From NCBI RefSeq assembly GCF_004359985.1, contig NZ_SMRO01000002.1, positions 1,998,536 through 2,062,535 on the forward strand: a DNA stretch of 64,000 nucleotides, read 5' to 3'. Both the position numbers and the translations under genes were made by a program. Shown in pieces: positions 46,040 to 55,604 of this stretch (position 1 is the stretch's first letter; each line of letters opens with the position of its first letter). Below the pieces are notes generated by a model. It did no database searches. It had not been told where the DNA came from and saw only the letters and a program-made list of their open reading frames with translations. The stretch comes from Paraburkholderia flava (GTDB lineage: Bacteria; Pseudomonadota; Gammaproteobacteria; Burkholderiales; Burkholderiaceae).

Positions 46040-47029
46040 TCAGATGGCCCAGCGCACTTCGGTCGGCCGCGCGATGCGCTCGTCGCGTCCATCGCGTTCA
46101 TCGCGTACATGGAATGGCTGGGTGTCGTCGTTCGGCGCCGTCTTCAGCACGCGTTGCAGCACGTGCTCTTCCAGCTCGGCGAAACCGGTCGATGACCGGG
46201 CCCGCGGCCGCGCGAGCGGTACCGGCTGATCGAGCGCGATGCGCCCTTCTTCGATCAGCAGGATGCGGTCGCCGAGCGCGACGGCTTCGTGTACGTCGTG
46301 CGTGACGAGCAGCGCGGTGAACCGGTGCTCGTGCCACAGCCGTTCGATCAGCGCATGCATTTCGATCCGCGTCAGCGCATCGAGCGCGCCGAGCGGTTCG
46401 TCGAGCAGCAGCAGTTGCGGCCGATGCACCAGCGCACGCGCGAGCGCAACGCGCTGCCGCTGGCCGCCCGACAGCTGCGCGGGCCAGTCGTTCGCGCGCG
46501 CTTCGAGTCCGACTTCCGCGAGCACTGCGCGCGCATCGTCGCGTGCGCCTCGGCCGAGACCCAGCATCACGTTCTGCAGCACCGTCTTCCACGGCAGCAG
46601 CCGCGCGTCCTGAAACATGATCCGCGTGTCAAGCGGTGCGCCGTTCGCGCCGCGCTTGTCGAGCTTACCGGCCGTCGTTGCCTCGAGGCCCGCGACGAGA
46701 CGCAGCAGCGTCGATTTCCCGCAGCCGCTGCGTCCGACGATCGCGACGAAACTGCCGCGCTCGATCGACAGGTCGAAGTCCTCGAGCACCGTGCGCTCGC
46801 CGTAGCGCTTGCCGACGCCGCTCAGTTCGACGGCGTAATCGTTCGATGCATCGGACCCACCCGACCGCCCCGCATCGCGTGCAAGCGGCGTCGCGCCCGC
46901 GACGCGACGCCCGTCGAACGCAGCCGCTTCATCCGCATCGCGATCGTGCGTGCGCGGCTGCACCAGTTCCGCTTCGAGATCGCTGCCCGCGATGCCGCTC
47001 CACGAAGCCGCCAGAGTCGTCGCGTTCAT
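46040..47029 (-). CDS. ssuB: Aliphatic sulfonate ABC transporter ATP-binding protein
   Basis: 329-residue ATPase, Walker [10 protein letters not shown], signature [16 protein letters not shown], Walker [13 protein letters not shown] and H-loop [11 protein letters not shown]. It has about 65 extra residues before the ABC domain (starting [17 protein letters not shown], rich in Asp and Ala) and a C-terminal tail after residue 280, both unusual for SsuB. The start overlaps the ssuC stop by four bases. Confidence 0.9.
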   Translation of the reverse strand: MNATTLAASWSGIAGSDLEAELVQPRTHDRDADEAAAFDGRRVAGATPLARDAGRSGGSDASNDYAVELSGVGKRYGERTVLEDFDLSIERGSFVAIVGRSGCGKSTLLRLVAGLEATTAGKLDKRGANGAPLDTRIMFQDARLLPWKTVLQNVMLGLGRGARDDARAVLAEVGLEARANDWPAQLSGGQRQRVALARALVHRPQLLLLDEPLGALDALTRIEMHALIERLWHEHRFTALLVTHDVHEAVALGDRILLIEEGRIALDQPVPLARPRARSSTGFAELEEHVLQRVLKTAPNDDTQPFHVRDERDGRDERIARPTEVRWAI

Positions 47030-47835
47030 GTCTTCGCTCCTCGTTGATACGCGGGATGCCAGCGCAGCGTGACGCGTTCGAGCGCCTTCGCGAGCATGTC
47101 CGCGAGTTTGCCGAGCCCGGCGTACAGCAGGATGCCGACCACGACTACATCGGTTTGCAGGAATTCGCGCGCGTTCATCGTCATGTAGCCGATGCCCGAT
47201 TGCGCGGAGATCGTTTCGGCGACGATCAGCGTGACCCACATCAAGCCGAACGCGAAACGCACGCCGACGAGAATCGACGGCAACGCACCCGGCAAAATCA
47301 CATCGCGATACAGCGCGAGTCCCTTCACGCCGTAGCTGCGCGCCATCTCGATCAGGTTCGCATCCACCGACCGGATGCCATGGAACGTGTTCACGTAGAT
47401 CGGAAAGAACACGCCGAGCGCGACGAGAAACACCTTCGCCTGCTCTTCGATGCCGAACCACAGGATCACGAGCGGGATCATCGCGAGCGACGGGATGTTG
47501 CGGATCATCTGCACGGTCGAATCGAGCGCGACCTCGGCGGGTTTGAAGAGCCCTGTCGCGAGACCAAGCACAAGCCCGATGCTGCCGCCGATCGCGAAGC
47601 CGGACACCGCGCGCCACGTGCTCACTTTCACGTCGGCCCACATTTCCCCGGACTGGATCAGCGACCACGCCGCTTTCACGACCGCTATCGGCTCGGGCAG
47701 TACGCGCGTCGACAGCACGCCGCTGCGCGCGGCGAATTCCCACGCGAGCAGGATCGCGAGTGGCGCGATCCATGGCGCCGCGTGCGCGGCAAGCCGGCGC
47801 GCCGCGCCGCCCTGTTTCAGATCGAATGTAGCCAT
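47026..47835 (-). CDS. ssuC: Aliphatic sulfonate ABC transporter permease
   Basis: 269-residue membrane protein with about six segments and the coupling motif [26 protein letters not shown] typical of the SsuC/TauC/NrtB group. Imports alkanesulfonates with SsuB. Starts 32 bp after the ssuD stop and overlaps ssuB. Confidence 0.92.
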   Translation of the reverse strand: MATFDLKQGGAARRLAAHAAPWIAPLAILLAWEFAARSGVLSTRVLPEPIAVVKAAWSLIQSGEMWADVKVSTWRAVSGFAIGGSIGLVLGLATGLFKPAEVALDSTVQMIRNIPSLAMIPLVILWFGIEEQAKVFLVALGVFFPIYVNTFHGIRSVDANLIEMARSYGVKGLALYRDVILPGALPSILVGVRFAFGLMWVTLIVAETISAQSGIGYMTMNAREFLQTDVVVVGILLYAGLGKLADMLAKALERVTLRWHPAYQRGAKT

Positions 47836-47867
47836 GACGGGCTGCTCCTGTTCGCCAATACCGATGC

Positions 47868-49025
47868 TTAGCTCTGACTCGCCTTCGGCAGATAGTTGTT
47901 GCCGACGATCTCGCCGAACGGCCCCGACAGCGGACCGGTCGCACGTGCGCGCTGCCGGTTCGGCAGCAGCGGAAACACGAGTTCGGCGAAGCGGTAAGAC
48001 TCTTCGAGATGCGGATAGCCGGACAGGATGAACGTATCGATGCCGAGGTCCGCGTACTCCTTCATCCGCTCAGCAACCTGCTGCGGATTGCCGACGAGCG
48101 CGGTCCCCGCGCCACCGCGCACGAGGCCGACGCCTGCCCACAGGTTCGGATAGATCTCGAGCTGTTCGCGTCCGCCGCGCTTGCCGCCGTGCAGCGCGGC
48201 CATGCGTCGCTGCCCTTCGGAATCCATCTTCGCGAACGATGCCTGTGCACGCGCGACCGTGTCGTCGTCGAGCCGGCTGATCAGGCGATCGGCGGCAGTC
48301 CATGCTTCGTCTTCGGTTTCGCGTACGATCACGTGCATGCGGATGCCGAACTTGATCTCGCGGCCGTGCGCCTTCGCGCGGGCGCGGATGTCCGAGATCT
48401 TTTTCGCGACCGCTTCGGGCGGCTCGCCCCACGTCAGATAGGTATCGATATGCTGACCGGCCATGTCGTGCGCAGCCGGCGACGAGCCGCCGAACCACAG
48501 CGGTGGATGCGGATGCTGCACCGGCGGATACAGCACCTTGCCGCCCTTCGACTGCAACTGCTCGCCGTCGAAGTCGATCCCTTCATTCGTATGCGACGCG
48601 GCAAGCAGCTGACGCCAGATGTGCAGGAAGTCGTCGGTGATCTTGTAGCGCGTATCGTGATCGGCGAAGAGGCCATCGCCTTCGAGTTCCGCCTGGTCGC
48701 CGCCCGTCACGACGTTGATCAGCAGCCGGCCGTTCGACAACCGGTCGAACGTCGACGCCATCCGCGCCGACAGTCCCGGCGATGCGATACCCGGCCGGAT
48801 CGCAACGAGAAACTTCAGCCGCTTCGTGACCGGAATCAGGCTCGACGCGACGACCCACGCGTCCTCGCACGAACGGCCGGTCGGCAGCAAAACGCCCTCG
48901 TAGCCGAGCGTATCGGCGGCGACGGCGATCTGCTGGAAGTAGTCGAAACCTGCTGCGCGCGCGCCTTCGGTGGTCCCGAGATAACGGCTGTCGCCGTGAG
49001 TCGGAATGAACCAGAACACATTCAT
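47868..49025 (-). CDS. ssuD: FMNH2-dependent alkanesulfonate monooxygenase
   Basis: 385-residue luciferase-like enzyme that releases sulfite from alkanesulfonates using FMNH2 supplied by a reductase (SsuE). It begins [24 protein letters not shown] and contains [23 protein letters not shown] and [11 protein letters not shown], typical of SsuD. It is the first gene of the group. Neither ssuA (binding protein) nor ssuE (FMN reductase) is in this operon or elsewhere in the window as recognisable genes; the flavin reductase at 62923 is unlinked. Confidence 0.94.
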   Translation of the reverse strand: MNVFWFIPTHGDSRYLGTTEGARAAGFDYFQQIAVAADTLGYEGVLLPTGRSCEDAWVVASSLIPVTKRLKFLVAIRPGIASPGLSARMASTFDRLSNGRLLINVVTGGDQAELEGDGLFADHDTRYKITDDFLHIWRQLLAASHTNEGIDFDGEQLQSKGGKVLYPPVQHPHPPLWFGGSSPAAHDMAGQHIDTYLTWGEPPEAVAKKISDIRARAKAHGREIKFGIRMHVIVRETEDEAWTAADRLISRLDDDTVARAQASFAKMDSEGQRRMAALHGGKRGGREQLEIYPNLWAGVGLVRGGAGTALVGNPQQVAERMKEYADLGIDTFILSGYPHLEESYRFAELVFPLLPNRQRARATGPLSGPFGEIVGNNYLPKASQS

Positions 49026-49573
49026 TTGCTGCTCCTGCCTGTTCGAGACTGATGGATCGGGTAGGTCGACGAGCCGTTCGTCATAGGGGGCGTGCGTGGT
49101 CTTGCTGCGTCACGATCGCGCACGGCGACACCGCGCGACACGACAACGTGTCGCACATCGAACGACGGATCGGGACGACGCGCTCAGGACCGACAGCGCG
49201 TCAGCAGAACGACAGCGCACGTGCGGCACGACAGCGCGCCCGGCACGGTGAGGACAGACACACGCTGAATCTGGCAGGACATCGCGACAGCTTCCCTCGA
49301 CAAAATATGCACACTGCGATGCGCACCATGTGCACCCAGCGAACGGACGACGGCAATGCCGTCTACATGGGGAAACAGTCTATGGACGGGGCCTGGGCTT
49401 TTGAACGATTTTTTTGAGCTTAGGTTTTCCACTTTCGTGATTAGCCCGACGCTCGAGCATACGGTCCGTGCGATGCGCATCGCGCGGGTGTCCGTGCAAC
49501 CCGTCTATATAATGGCGCACGCTTTCCGATAATCCGGTGTGGGCGGCATTGCGCCGCGTCCGTACCTCAGGCG
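49026..49573. other. Intergenic region upstream of ssuD
   Basis: 548 bp between divergent ssuD and a membrane protein gene. No protein family is recognisable; the 121-codon plus-strand frame here is Arg-rich and has no ribosome binding site. Features seen: a short hairpin gacggca/tgccgtc around 49349-49363, a T-rich stretch near 49408-49416 and a TATAAT hexamer at 49508-49513 that may be the -10 for the membrane protein gene. ssuA is missing from this place. Confidence 0.55.
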
Positions 49574-50008
49574 ATGCACTGCATGCAAAAGTTGATCTTG
49601 CCGTTCGTGTCCGGTTTTCTTGCTTCGCTGTTCTTTCGCGAAGCGACGCTCGCGTTGCTGCACGCCGCCGCCCTGATCGACGCGAGCGGATTTTCAACCG
49701 CGCCGTTCCTGCCGCTCGGCATGCCCGAGTTCATCGTGAATGCGATCTGGAGCGCGGTATGGGCGGTATTGATGGCGTGGCTGTTGCGCGTGTCGCCCGA
49801 ACGCGCGGCGCCGTGGGTTCAGGCGTTCGTGTTCGGCGGCGTCGTGTTGACGGCGGCGAGCGTGTTCGTGGTCGATCCGCTGCGCGGGATCTGGCCGACC
49901 GGCAACATGCTGCCGCGTCTTGCGGTCGGGTTCGCGGCGAATGCGGTGTGGGGCTGGGGCGCGCTGGTGTTCATGCGCGCGTTCATGACCGACGATACCG
50001 AAGACTGA
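49574..50008 (+). CDS. Small membrane protein, unknown function
   Basis: 144 residues (MHCMQKLILPFVSGFLASLFF) with four hydrophobic segments and little soluble part. The second ATG at 49583 is an alternative start. No family recognised beyond similarity to Burkholderia membrane proteins. A TATAAT lies about 60 bp upstream. It converges on the acyl-CoA hydrolase gene, with a UUCG hairpin between. Confidence 0.72.
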   Translation: MHCMQKLILPFVSGFLASLFFREATLALLHAAALIDASGFSTAPFLPLGMPEFIVNAIWSAVWAVLMAWLLRVSPERAAPWVQAFVFGGVVLTAASVFVVDPLRGIWPTGNMLPRLAVGFAANAVWGWGALVFMRAFMTDDTED

Positions 50009-50012
50009 ACAC

Positions 50013-50030
50013 GCGACGCTTCGGCGTCGC
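50013..50030. terminator. UUCG hairpin between convergent genes
   Basis: Perfect gcgacgc (50013-50019) and gcgtcgc (50024-50030) arms with a ttcg tetraloop, four bases after one stop and 24 bases after the other. Very stable and placed for bidirectional termination, though without T runs directly after. Confidence 0.6.
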
Positions 50031-50054
50031 CATGCTCTGCTGCCCTTCAGTCTT

Positions 50055-51185
50055 TTAGCCCTGCAGATCTCTCAACGGATGTTCCGTCACTGACCACGGG
50101 CTCTCGAACATCCCCGCTGCTTCCTCGGCCGGCACATCCTCGATACGTGCGAAGCGCCACGCCGGACGGTTGTCCTTATCGATGATGCGTGCCCGGATTC
50201 CTTCCATCACGTCGCCGCGCTCGAACGTCGAGCGCGTGAGATCGAGGTCGCGGCGCAGACAATCCGCCATCGACCCTTCCGACCGTGCGACGAGTTCGAG
50301 CGACACCGCCATCGACAGCGGCGACCGGTCGCGCAGCATGCCGACCGTCTGCTCGGCCCACTCCGCGCCTTCGCAGTCGCTCTCCGCGTCGAGCGACGCG
50401 ACGATCTCGGTCATCGTCGACTTCGCAAAATGCCGGTCGATCAGCGCGCGCGCATCCGCGAGCGATGATGTGTCCGGCGTTGGCACGACCTTGTGCCGCA
50501 CGGACTCCTCGACGATGCGTGTCACGACGTCCGTGCCGCGCTCGAACGGCTCGCGCTGCAGCGACTCGAGCAGCGCGGGCAGCGCCGCCTCGTCGATGAA
50601 GACATCGGCGAGACCCGCGTACAGCGCGTCGGCGGCACCGATCGTCGCGCCCGTCACCGCGAGATAGCGGCCGAGCGCACCCGGCGTGCGTGCGAGGAAC
50701 CAGCCGACACCGACATCGGGAAAGAGTCCGATGCGCGTCTCGGGCATCGCCATCTTCGTCGACGCCGTCACCACCCGCAGACCGCCCGTGCGATGCGCGC
50801 CCTGCGAAATGCCCATGCCGCCACCCATCACGACGCCGTTCATCAATGCGATATACGGCTTCGGATAGGTGAAGATCGCGTGGTTGAGCCGGTATTCGTC
50901 GGTGAAAAACGTATCGAGCGCATCGCGGTCGCCGCGTCGGGCCGCGTCGTACAGAAAGCGGACGTCGCCGCCCGCGCAGAACGCGCGCTCGTGCGGGCTG
51001 CGCACGATGACGGCGAGCACGTCGGGATCTTCGCGCCAGCGTTCGAGCGCGTCGTGAATCGCGCGGATCATGCCGGTCGACAGCGCGTTCAGCGCCTTCG
51101 GGCGATTCAGTTCGATGAAGCCGATGCGGTTCGCGACGGTGGCGAGGACTTCGTCGCTGGCGAGGTCGGTGGCAACGGAGGACAT
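50055..51185 (-). CDS. Enoyl-CoA hydratase/isomerase family, probable 3-hydroxyisobutyryl-CoA hydrolase
   Basis: 376 residues of the ECH_2 subgroup. Crotonase-fold core with IELNRPKALNALSTGMIRAI, oxyanion-hole motif AFCAGGDVRFLYDAA and MNGVVMGGGMGISQGA, active-site Glu in AMPETRIGLFPDVG. This pattern and the length fit 3-hydroxyisobutyryl-CoA hydrolase of valine catabolism better than a simple hydratase. It lies 46 bp after the TetR gene on the same strand, so both are likely cotranscribed. Confidence 0.88.
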   Translation of the reverse strand: MSSVATDLASDEVLATVANRIGFIELNRPKALNALSTGMIRAIHDALERWREDPDVLAVIVRSPHERAFCAGGDVRFLYDAARRGDRDALDTFFTDEYRLNHAIFTYPKPYIALMNGVVMGGGMGISQGAHRTGGLRVVTASTKMAMPETRIGLFPDVGVGWFLARTPGALGRYLAVTGATIGAADALYAGLADVFIDEAALPALLESLQREPFERGTDVVTRIVEESVRHKVVPTPDTSSLADARALIDRHFAKSTMTEIVASLDAESDCEGAEWAEQTVGMLRDRSPLSMAVSLELVARSEGSMADCLRRDLDLTRSTFERGDVMEGIRARIIDKDNRPAWRFARIEDVPAEEAAGMFESPWSVTEHPLRDLQG

Positions 51186-51231
51186 GGCGGGAAAGAACGG
51201 GTGACCGGCGACCGGCGGAAGCTGAACGGTA

Positions 51232-51969
51232 TCACGCCGGCGCGGCTTTCGGCTTCGCGGAGGCCCGCTTCGTCGCTACGCGTTTGGTGGTTTTTGCGGG
51301 GGTGGTGTCGTTCGTGGTGGGTTCTGCTGCCGCCTCGGGCTCCGTGGGCACGGCAGCCTGCGACGTGGCACCGAGCCACGCGTCGAGCGCGGTATCGACC
51401 ACCGTATCGAGTTGCGTACGCAGAAACAGCGGGCAAGTCAGCCGCAACGCGACGATCCCGTGCAACGTCGCCCAGAACGCCTCGACCCATACCGCTGCAT
51501 CCGTGGATGCCGGCAGGCCCCCCGCCGCTTTCATCTGCCCGACTGAATCGACCATCAACTGCATCGCGGCGTCGCCGCTCGCTTCTTCGGCCACGGTACG
51601 TACGAACGCGGCGTCGGTGTACGACGGATCTTCCATGAAGATCAGCCGGTAGGTTTCCGGATGCGCGACGCCGAACGCAACGTAGGCGCGGCCGATGGCC
51701 TTCAGACGCCCGGCCGGATCGGCAACGTCGGCGAGCGGCGCGACCTTTTCCTGTAACTGCGCGTAACCCTCGGCACATAACGCACGCGCGATTTCGTCGC
51801 GGCTCTCGAAGTGCAGATAGAGCGTCGCGGGCGAGTATTCGATCGCGTCGGCGATCTTGCGCATCGACAGCGCGGAGAAACCGTCACGCATCACGATGCG
51901 GCGCGCCGCATCGAGGATGCGTTCGCGCAGTGCCTGCTTCTCGCGGCTTTTTCGTTCAGTGATTCCCAT
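51232..51969 (-). CDS. TetR/AcrR family regulator
   Basis: 245 residues from ATG 51969 (MGITERKSREKQALRERILDAARR); ATG 51978 would add three. HTH: IVMRDGFSALSMRKIADAIEYSPATLYLHFESRDEIA. The C-terminal domain resembles the TetR_C WHG group (AVWVEAFWATLHGIVALRL). The last about 30 residues form a Thr/Lys/Ala-rich basic tail, probably disordered and able to touch DNA. It diverges from an epimerase gene across a region with a perfect 13-bp palindrome, its likely operator. Confidence 0.9.
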   Translation of the reverse strand: MGITERKSREKQALRERILDAARRIVMRDGFSALSMRKIADAIEYSPATLYLHFESRDEIARALCAEGYAQLQEKVAPLADVADPAGRLKAIGRAYVAFGVAHPETYRLIFMEDPSYTDAAFVRTVAEEASGDAAMQLMVDSVGQMKAAGGLPASTDAAVWVEAFWATLHGIVALRLTCPLFLRTQLDTVVDTALDAWLGATSQAAVPTEPEAAAEPTTNDTTPAKTTKRVATKRASAKPKAAPA

Positions 51970-51985
51970 GGCCTGCATTTTCCGG

Positions 51986-52013
51986 TTGACAAACTGAAAA
52001 GTCAAATTAAACT
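51986..52013 (+). promoter_or_regulatory. Promoter candidate of the epimerase gene
   Basis: TTGACA (51986-51991) and TAAACT (52008-52013) are 16 bp apart, about 90 bp before the epimerase ATG. The -35 is a perfect consensus. The palindrome just downstream would cover the start of transcription. Confidence 0.5.
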
Positions 52014-52026
52014 GAACACCGTTTAC

Positions 52027-52039
52027 TGAACACTGTTCA
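52027..52039. promoter_or_regulatory. Candidate TetR operator
   Basis: TGAACA-C-TGTTCA is a perfect 13-bp palindrome between the divergent tetR and epimerase genes. The left half TGAACA also occurs 14 bp earlier (52013-52018), suggesting two adjacent sites. The location just after the epimerase promoter fits repression. Confidence 0.6.
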
Positions 52040-52099
52040 TAAATTTTCAGACAATCAATCGGACGCTCTGCGTCCCTGCTTTTCGATCAGGAGAATCAC

Positions 52100-53068
52100 A
52101 TGGAAACCATCGGCAAAACGGGTCTGTTCGGCGCCGCGGGCGCGGCTGGGCACAGCATCGCGGCGGCGCTCGGCGCGGCGGGTCGCGACTATCGGGTGAT
52201 CGGCCGCTCGCGCGCACCGCTCGAGGCTGCGTATGGCCGCGATCCGCATGCGGAGATCGCGACCTGGAATCCGGACGACCACGAATCGATCGTCGCGGCG
52301 GCGGCGGGTTTGCACACTGCGGTGTATCTGGTCGGCGTGCCGTATAACCAGTTCGCGTCGCATCCGCCGTTGATGGAAAAAACGCTCGCGGGCCTCGTCG
52401 CGGCGGGCGTGCAACGGCTGATCCTGATCGGCACGGTCTATCCGTACGGTCGCGCGCAAAGCAACCCGGTCGCCGAGAATCACCCGCGCGAACCGCACAC
52501 GTTCAAGGGGAAAATGCGGCTTGCACAGGAAAACCTCGTGCTCGACGCGCATCGTCGCGGCGATCTGGAGACGCTGGTGCTGCGGTTGCCGGATTTCTAC
52601 GGCCCGGGTGTCGAGCGCAGCCTGCTGCACGGTGCGTTCGACGGCGCAGCACGCGGGACGCGCGCACAAATGGTCGGGCCGATCGACGTACCGCACGAAT
52701 TCGTGTTCATGCCGGACGTCGGTCCGGTTGTCGAGAAGCTGACGCGCACGCCCGAAGCGTTCGGCCGCGTGCTGCATCTCGCGGGCGCCGGCCCGATCAC
52801 GCAACGTGAGGTCGCGACGCGCGCGTATGCGCTTGCCGGCCGCAAACCGAAACTGATGGTCGCGGGCAAATCGATGCTGCGGATGCTGGGGTTGTTCGAT
52901 CCGATCATGCGAGAACTGGTCGAGATGCACTACCTGCTTACCGATCCAGTGATGCTCGACGATTCCGCACTCCGCGTGCTGATCGGACCGATCGCGAAGA
53001 CACCTTACGACGAAGGCATCCGGTTGTCGTTCGAAGCGGCGCAGCGGCAGCATGCGGCAGCGGCATGA
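52100..53068 (+). CDS. NAD-dependent epimerase/dehydratase family protein
   Basis: 322 residues of the extended SDR class. Nucleotide motif GLFGAAGAAGHSIAAAL near the N-terminus, IGTVYPYGRAQSNPV in the place of the active-site tyrosine region, and RLPDFYGPGVERSLLHGAF. The substrate is unknown. Position opposite the TetR gene suggests control by it. A gatcaggaga site precedes the start. Confidence 0.85.
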   Translation: METIGKTGLFGAAGAAGHSIAAALGAAGRDYRVIGRSRAPLEAAYGRDPHAEIATWNPDDHESIVAAAAGLHTAVYLVGVPYNQFASHPPLMEKTLAGLVAAGVQRLILIGTVYPYGRAQSNPVAENHPREPHTFKGKMRLAQENLVLDAHRRGDLETLVLRLPDFYGPGVERSLLHGAFDGAARGTRAQMVGPIDVPHEFVFMPDVGPVVEKLTRTPEAFGRVLHLAGAGPITQREVATRAYALAGRKPKLMVAGKSMLRMLGLFDPIMRELVEMHYLLTDPVMLDDSALRVLIGPIAKTPYDEGIRLSFEAAQRQHAAAA

Positions 53069-53134
53069 GTGCGTGCCTGGCAGGCTCGCAACATGCGGCC
53101 TTCACGGCGAGAAGCCCGGCTGCAATTACCGCAC

Positions 53135-53422
53135 TTATTCGCGCGCCACGCTGCCCGGTGGAAAGTGCCCGCTCTTCAACAGAACGGGCGTGCCATGGCT
53201 GATTTGCAGATGATCGCGTGCGACGGCCTCGATGCGAGGACGCCATGCATCGAACGCGTGAATCCATCCCTCGCGATCTTTCGACGCGACGCCGAAGTGG
53301 TCTTCAAGCGCTTCGACCGAGATCGCGCATGGCACACGCTCGCCGTCGACGAGCGCCGGAAACACGACGGTCAGATTGGAGCTGCGCCAGGCGGGTGCAT
53401 CTGAGGGGAAACGAATTTCCAT
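53135..53422 (-). CDS. DUF1488 family protein
   Basis: 95 residues from ATG 53422 (MEIRFPSDAPAWRSSNLTVVFPALVDGERVPCAIS), gagg 5 bases upstream; the upstream part of the open frame does not match the family. The sequence fits DUF1488, small proteins of unknown function. It ends 66 bp after the epimerase stop on the opposite strand. Confidence 0.82.
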   Translation of the reverse strand: MEIRFPSDAPAWRSSNLTVVFPALVDGERVPCAISVEALEDHFGVASKDREGWIHAFDAWRPRIEAVARDHLQISHGTPVLLKSGHFPPGSVARE

Positions 53423-53554
53423 GATCGCCTCATCGGGAAATCGTGTGAAAGAACCGGCGACGGTGTGGCACTGCGAAACCGTTGCGGTCGGGTTCATCGT
53501 ACTCGCCGTCGTCGAGCGAGGTCCAGTATCGGAACGGGCAATAATCGGGGCACG

Positions 53555-53830
53555 TCACGCGACCGCAAGCAACCGGTCGATGTAATCGCGCGCGGCCTGT
53601 TCCGCATGCAGCAGTGCATCGTCCTCGGTCGCGAAGCGGCGTTCATCGCCGAGTTCCAGCAGGGTTTCGATCCGGTGCGGATCGTCGGGACCACGCTGCG
53701 ACACGCTGACCGCGCCCACATAAATGCCCTCGCCGATCGCCGGCTGGCTCGCCGCGCTCCGCGCCGGCACAAGCCGCGCCGACACGCTGATGTAATAACC
53801 GCGGTACGGACCGCTGACACGCTCTGCCAT
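53555..53830 (-). CDS. Conserved hypothetical protein
   Basis: 91 residues from ATG 53830 (MAERVSGPYRGYYISVSARLVP), with ggagg 5 bases upstream. N-terminal beta-rich part and a C-terminal helix (ATEDDALLHAEQAARDYIDRLL). No domain recognised. It lies 132 bp before the DUF1488 gene on the same strand. Confidence 0.7.
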   Translation of the reverse strand: MAERVSGPYRGYYISVSARLVPARSAASQPAIGEGIYVGAVSVSQRGPDDPHRIETLLELGDERRFATEDDALLHAEQAARDYIDRLLAVA

Positions 53831-54061
53831 ATCGTCCTCCGAATGCGCAGTCACACGCAGACTCGATCATTCCGATGCCCGCTGTGCGACGCCGTTTCTA
53901 TAAGGCGCGTCGAAGCGCAATAAGTTCTGCGCGTCTGCAAGCGGCCCTCCGCGATCGGCACGCCGCATCGCACTTGTGCGCGCGATCGCGGTCGAACCCA
54001 TGAAGCGCCCGGCCGCATCGCAACGGCCCGGCATCCGTATGAGTTACCCGAGATTGGGGAT

Positions 54062-54259
54062 ATGGGAAAATACTTCGTCAAAGACCTCGCCGTTCCCGAA
54101 CCGCAAGCGGCGAACCAATGGTTCGCCTACGCCGGAAATCACGGCATCGATATTCCGAAAGCCATCAGCATCTGGGAAGACGCTGCAACCGAAACCGGCG
54201 ACGAGAGTCGCCGCATCGTCGGCCGTGCGGGGATCCGCATCGAAACCAGCGTCGATTGA
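54062..54259 (+). CDS. Small hypothetical protein
   Basis: 65 residues (MGKYFVKDLAVPEPQAANQWFAYAGNHGIDIPKAI), acidic and soluble. A gggg-type site lies just before the ATG. No family recognised. A lipoprotein gene follows 34 bp later, so they may share a transcript. Confidence 0.55.
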   Translation: MGKYFVKDLAVPEPQAANQWFAYAGNHGIDIPKAISIWEDAATETGDESRRIVGRAGIRIETSVD

Positions 54260-54293
54260 CGCTCGCCGGCATCGCACCTCGAGAGGACACGCC

Positions 54294-54671
54294 ATGAAGT
54301 ACCTTACGCGGCGCTTGCGTCGGTCTGCTCCGTTGTCTGTCGCTTTATCTGGCTCTTTATCTGCCGCCACGCTACGTGTCGCTGCGCTCGTCGCCGTTTC
54401 GGCCGTCGCGCTCGCAGGCTGCGCGTCGTCGAACACGACGTCGTTGATCAATCTGCCGAACGGCGAAACCGGCTTCGCGGTGAACTGCAGCGGCGCGGAC
54501 GCAGGATCGAGCTGGGCATCGTGCTACGTGCAGGCCGGTAAGGCATGCGGCGCCGGCGGCTACGACATCGTGTCGAAGGACGGCGACGAAGGCGGCGCCG
54601 CGGGCGGCGGCGTCACGAACGTCGTGTCGGCTAACGTGAAGAACCGGTCGATGGTGGTGCGGTGTAAATAG
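54294..54671 (+). CDS. Small cysteine-containing lipoprotein
   Basis: 125 residues from ATG 54294 with agagga upstream. A long N-terminal region ends in a lipobox ALAGC with the lipid cysteine at C43, so it is an envelope lipoprotein. The mature part has four more cysteines (NCSG, SCYVQ, ACGAGGYDI and VVRCK) and may hold two disulfides. No function known. Confidence 0.75.
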   Translation: MKYLTRRLRRSAPLSVALSGSLSAATLRVAALVAVSAVALAGCASSNTTSLINLPNGETGFAVNCSGADAGSSWASCYVQAGKACGAGGYDIVSKDGDEGGAAGGGVTNVVSANVKNRSMVVRCK

Positions 54672-54688
54672 CGGCGCGAGTAGCGCAC

Positions 54689-54714
54689 GTGCCGCGAGGT
54701 TCGCCGCGCGGCAC
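54689..54714. terminator. Hairpin between convergent lipoprotein and SMR genes
   Basis: Perfect 8-bp arms gtgccgcg (54689-54696) and cgcggcac (54707-54714) with a 10-base loop, 17 bp after the lipoprotein stop. No T run, possibly a bidirectional terminator. Confidence 0.45.
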
Positions 54715-54761
54715 GCATCGACCGACACGTCCCGCTACAACGAAGCGACGCACGCACACCA

Positions 54762-55103
54762 TCAATGCGCCTGCATTTTCGAAAACAGGTTCAGCACGAT
54801 AACGCCCGCGACGATCAACGCGAGCCCGATGATCGCTGGCAGATCCGGCACCTGCTTGTACAGCACGATCGCGACCAGCGTGATCAGCACGATGCCGACA
54901 CCCGACCAGATCGCGTACACGATCCCGACCGGCAGACTGCGCAGCGTCAGCGAGAGGCAGTAGAACGAAATGCCATAGCCGATCAACACGACGACCGCGG
55001 GCACGAGTCTCGTGAATCCCTCCGACGCGCGCAGCGCGGAAGTCGCGATCACTTCGGCGACGATGGCGATCGCGAGCAATGCATAGGGCGGCAAACGCAG
55101 CAT
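54762..55103 (-). CDS. Small multidrug resistance (SMR) efflux protein
   Basis: 113 residues with four membrane helices. The essential helix-1 glutamate is E17 in [17 protein letters not shown], and [12 protein letters not shown] and YAIWSGVG match EmrE-type pumps for quaternary ammonium compounds. This contrasts with the SMR protein in the Ara4N cluster, which lacks that Glu. It begins three bases after the UPF0303 stop, so they are cotranscribed. Confidence 0.9.
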   Translation of the reverse strand: MLRLPPYALLAIAIVAEVIATSALRASEGFTRLVPAVVVLIGYGISFYCLSLTLRSLPVGIVYAIWSGVGIVLITLVAIVLYKQVPDLPAIIGLALIVAGVIVLNLFSKMQAH

Positions 55104-55106
55104 CGA

Positions 55107-55604
55107 TCAGACCTTTGCAAGCGCGAGCTTGCTGTAGTCGAGACCCAGATGCGCGCACAGCGCTTCCACCACCAGCTCGTGATCGCCTCGTTGCGGCAGG
55201 CCCGATACGGTCACCGAACCGATCACGCCGACATGGCTCACGATCAGCGGAAACGCGCCGCCGTGCGCCGCGTAATCGGCGGGCGCGAGACTGTGTTTGT
55301 CCGCGAGCGTCGTGCCCGCCTGCTGCAGCCGCAAGCCGACCGCATACGAACTGCGGCGAAACTGCGCAACGGTATTGCCCTTGCGACGTGCCCAGTCGAC
55401 GTTATCGGGCGTCGTGCCGTCGAGCGCACAGAAGAACAGCGGCTGACCGAACGTGCGGATGTCGATGACGAGCGAGAGATCGCGTGCCATCGCCATTTCG
55501 CGCAGCTGCACACCCACGTGCCATGCACGATCGGCATCGAAACGAGGGAACTCAAGGGCTTTTTCCTGCGCGGCGATCGCCTGCAGGTCGTGAACGATAT
55601 CCAT
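55107..55604 (-). CDS. UPF0303 family (heme-degrading domain) protein
   Basis: 165 residues from ATG 55604; a GTG at 55610 would add two. It matches the UPF0303 family, related to GlcG/HbpS, through [41 protein letters not shown] and the HGGAFPLIV block. Relatives bind heme or small ligands, but a reaction has not been established for this branch. It forms an operon with the SMR pump gene. Confidence 0.88.
   Translation of the reverse strand: MDIVHDLQAIAAQEKALEFPRFDADRAWHVGVQLREMAMARDLSLVIDIRTFGQPLFFCALDGTTPDNVDWARRKGNTVAQFRRSSYAVGLRLQQAGTTLADKHSLAPADYAAHGGAFPLIVSHVGVIGSVTVSGLPQRGDHELVVEALCAHLGLDYSKLALAKV

Noticed and set aside
46040..47944. 634-codon frame suggesting an ssuC-ssuB fusion
   Set aside because: The first 300 codons are an out-of-phase reading of ssuC; SsuB starts at 47029 and overlaps ssuC by four bases.
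49052..49417. Possible 121-codon gene in the gap upstream of ssuD
   Set aside because: No ribosome binding site, Arg-rich random composition and no similarity to a known family, including SsuA.
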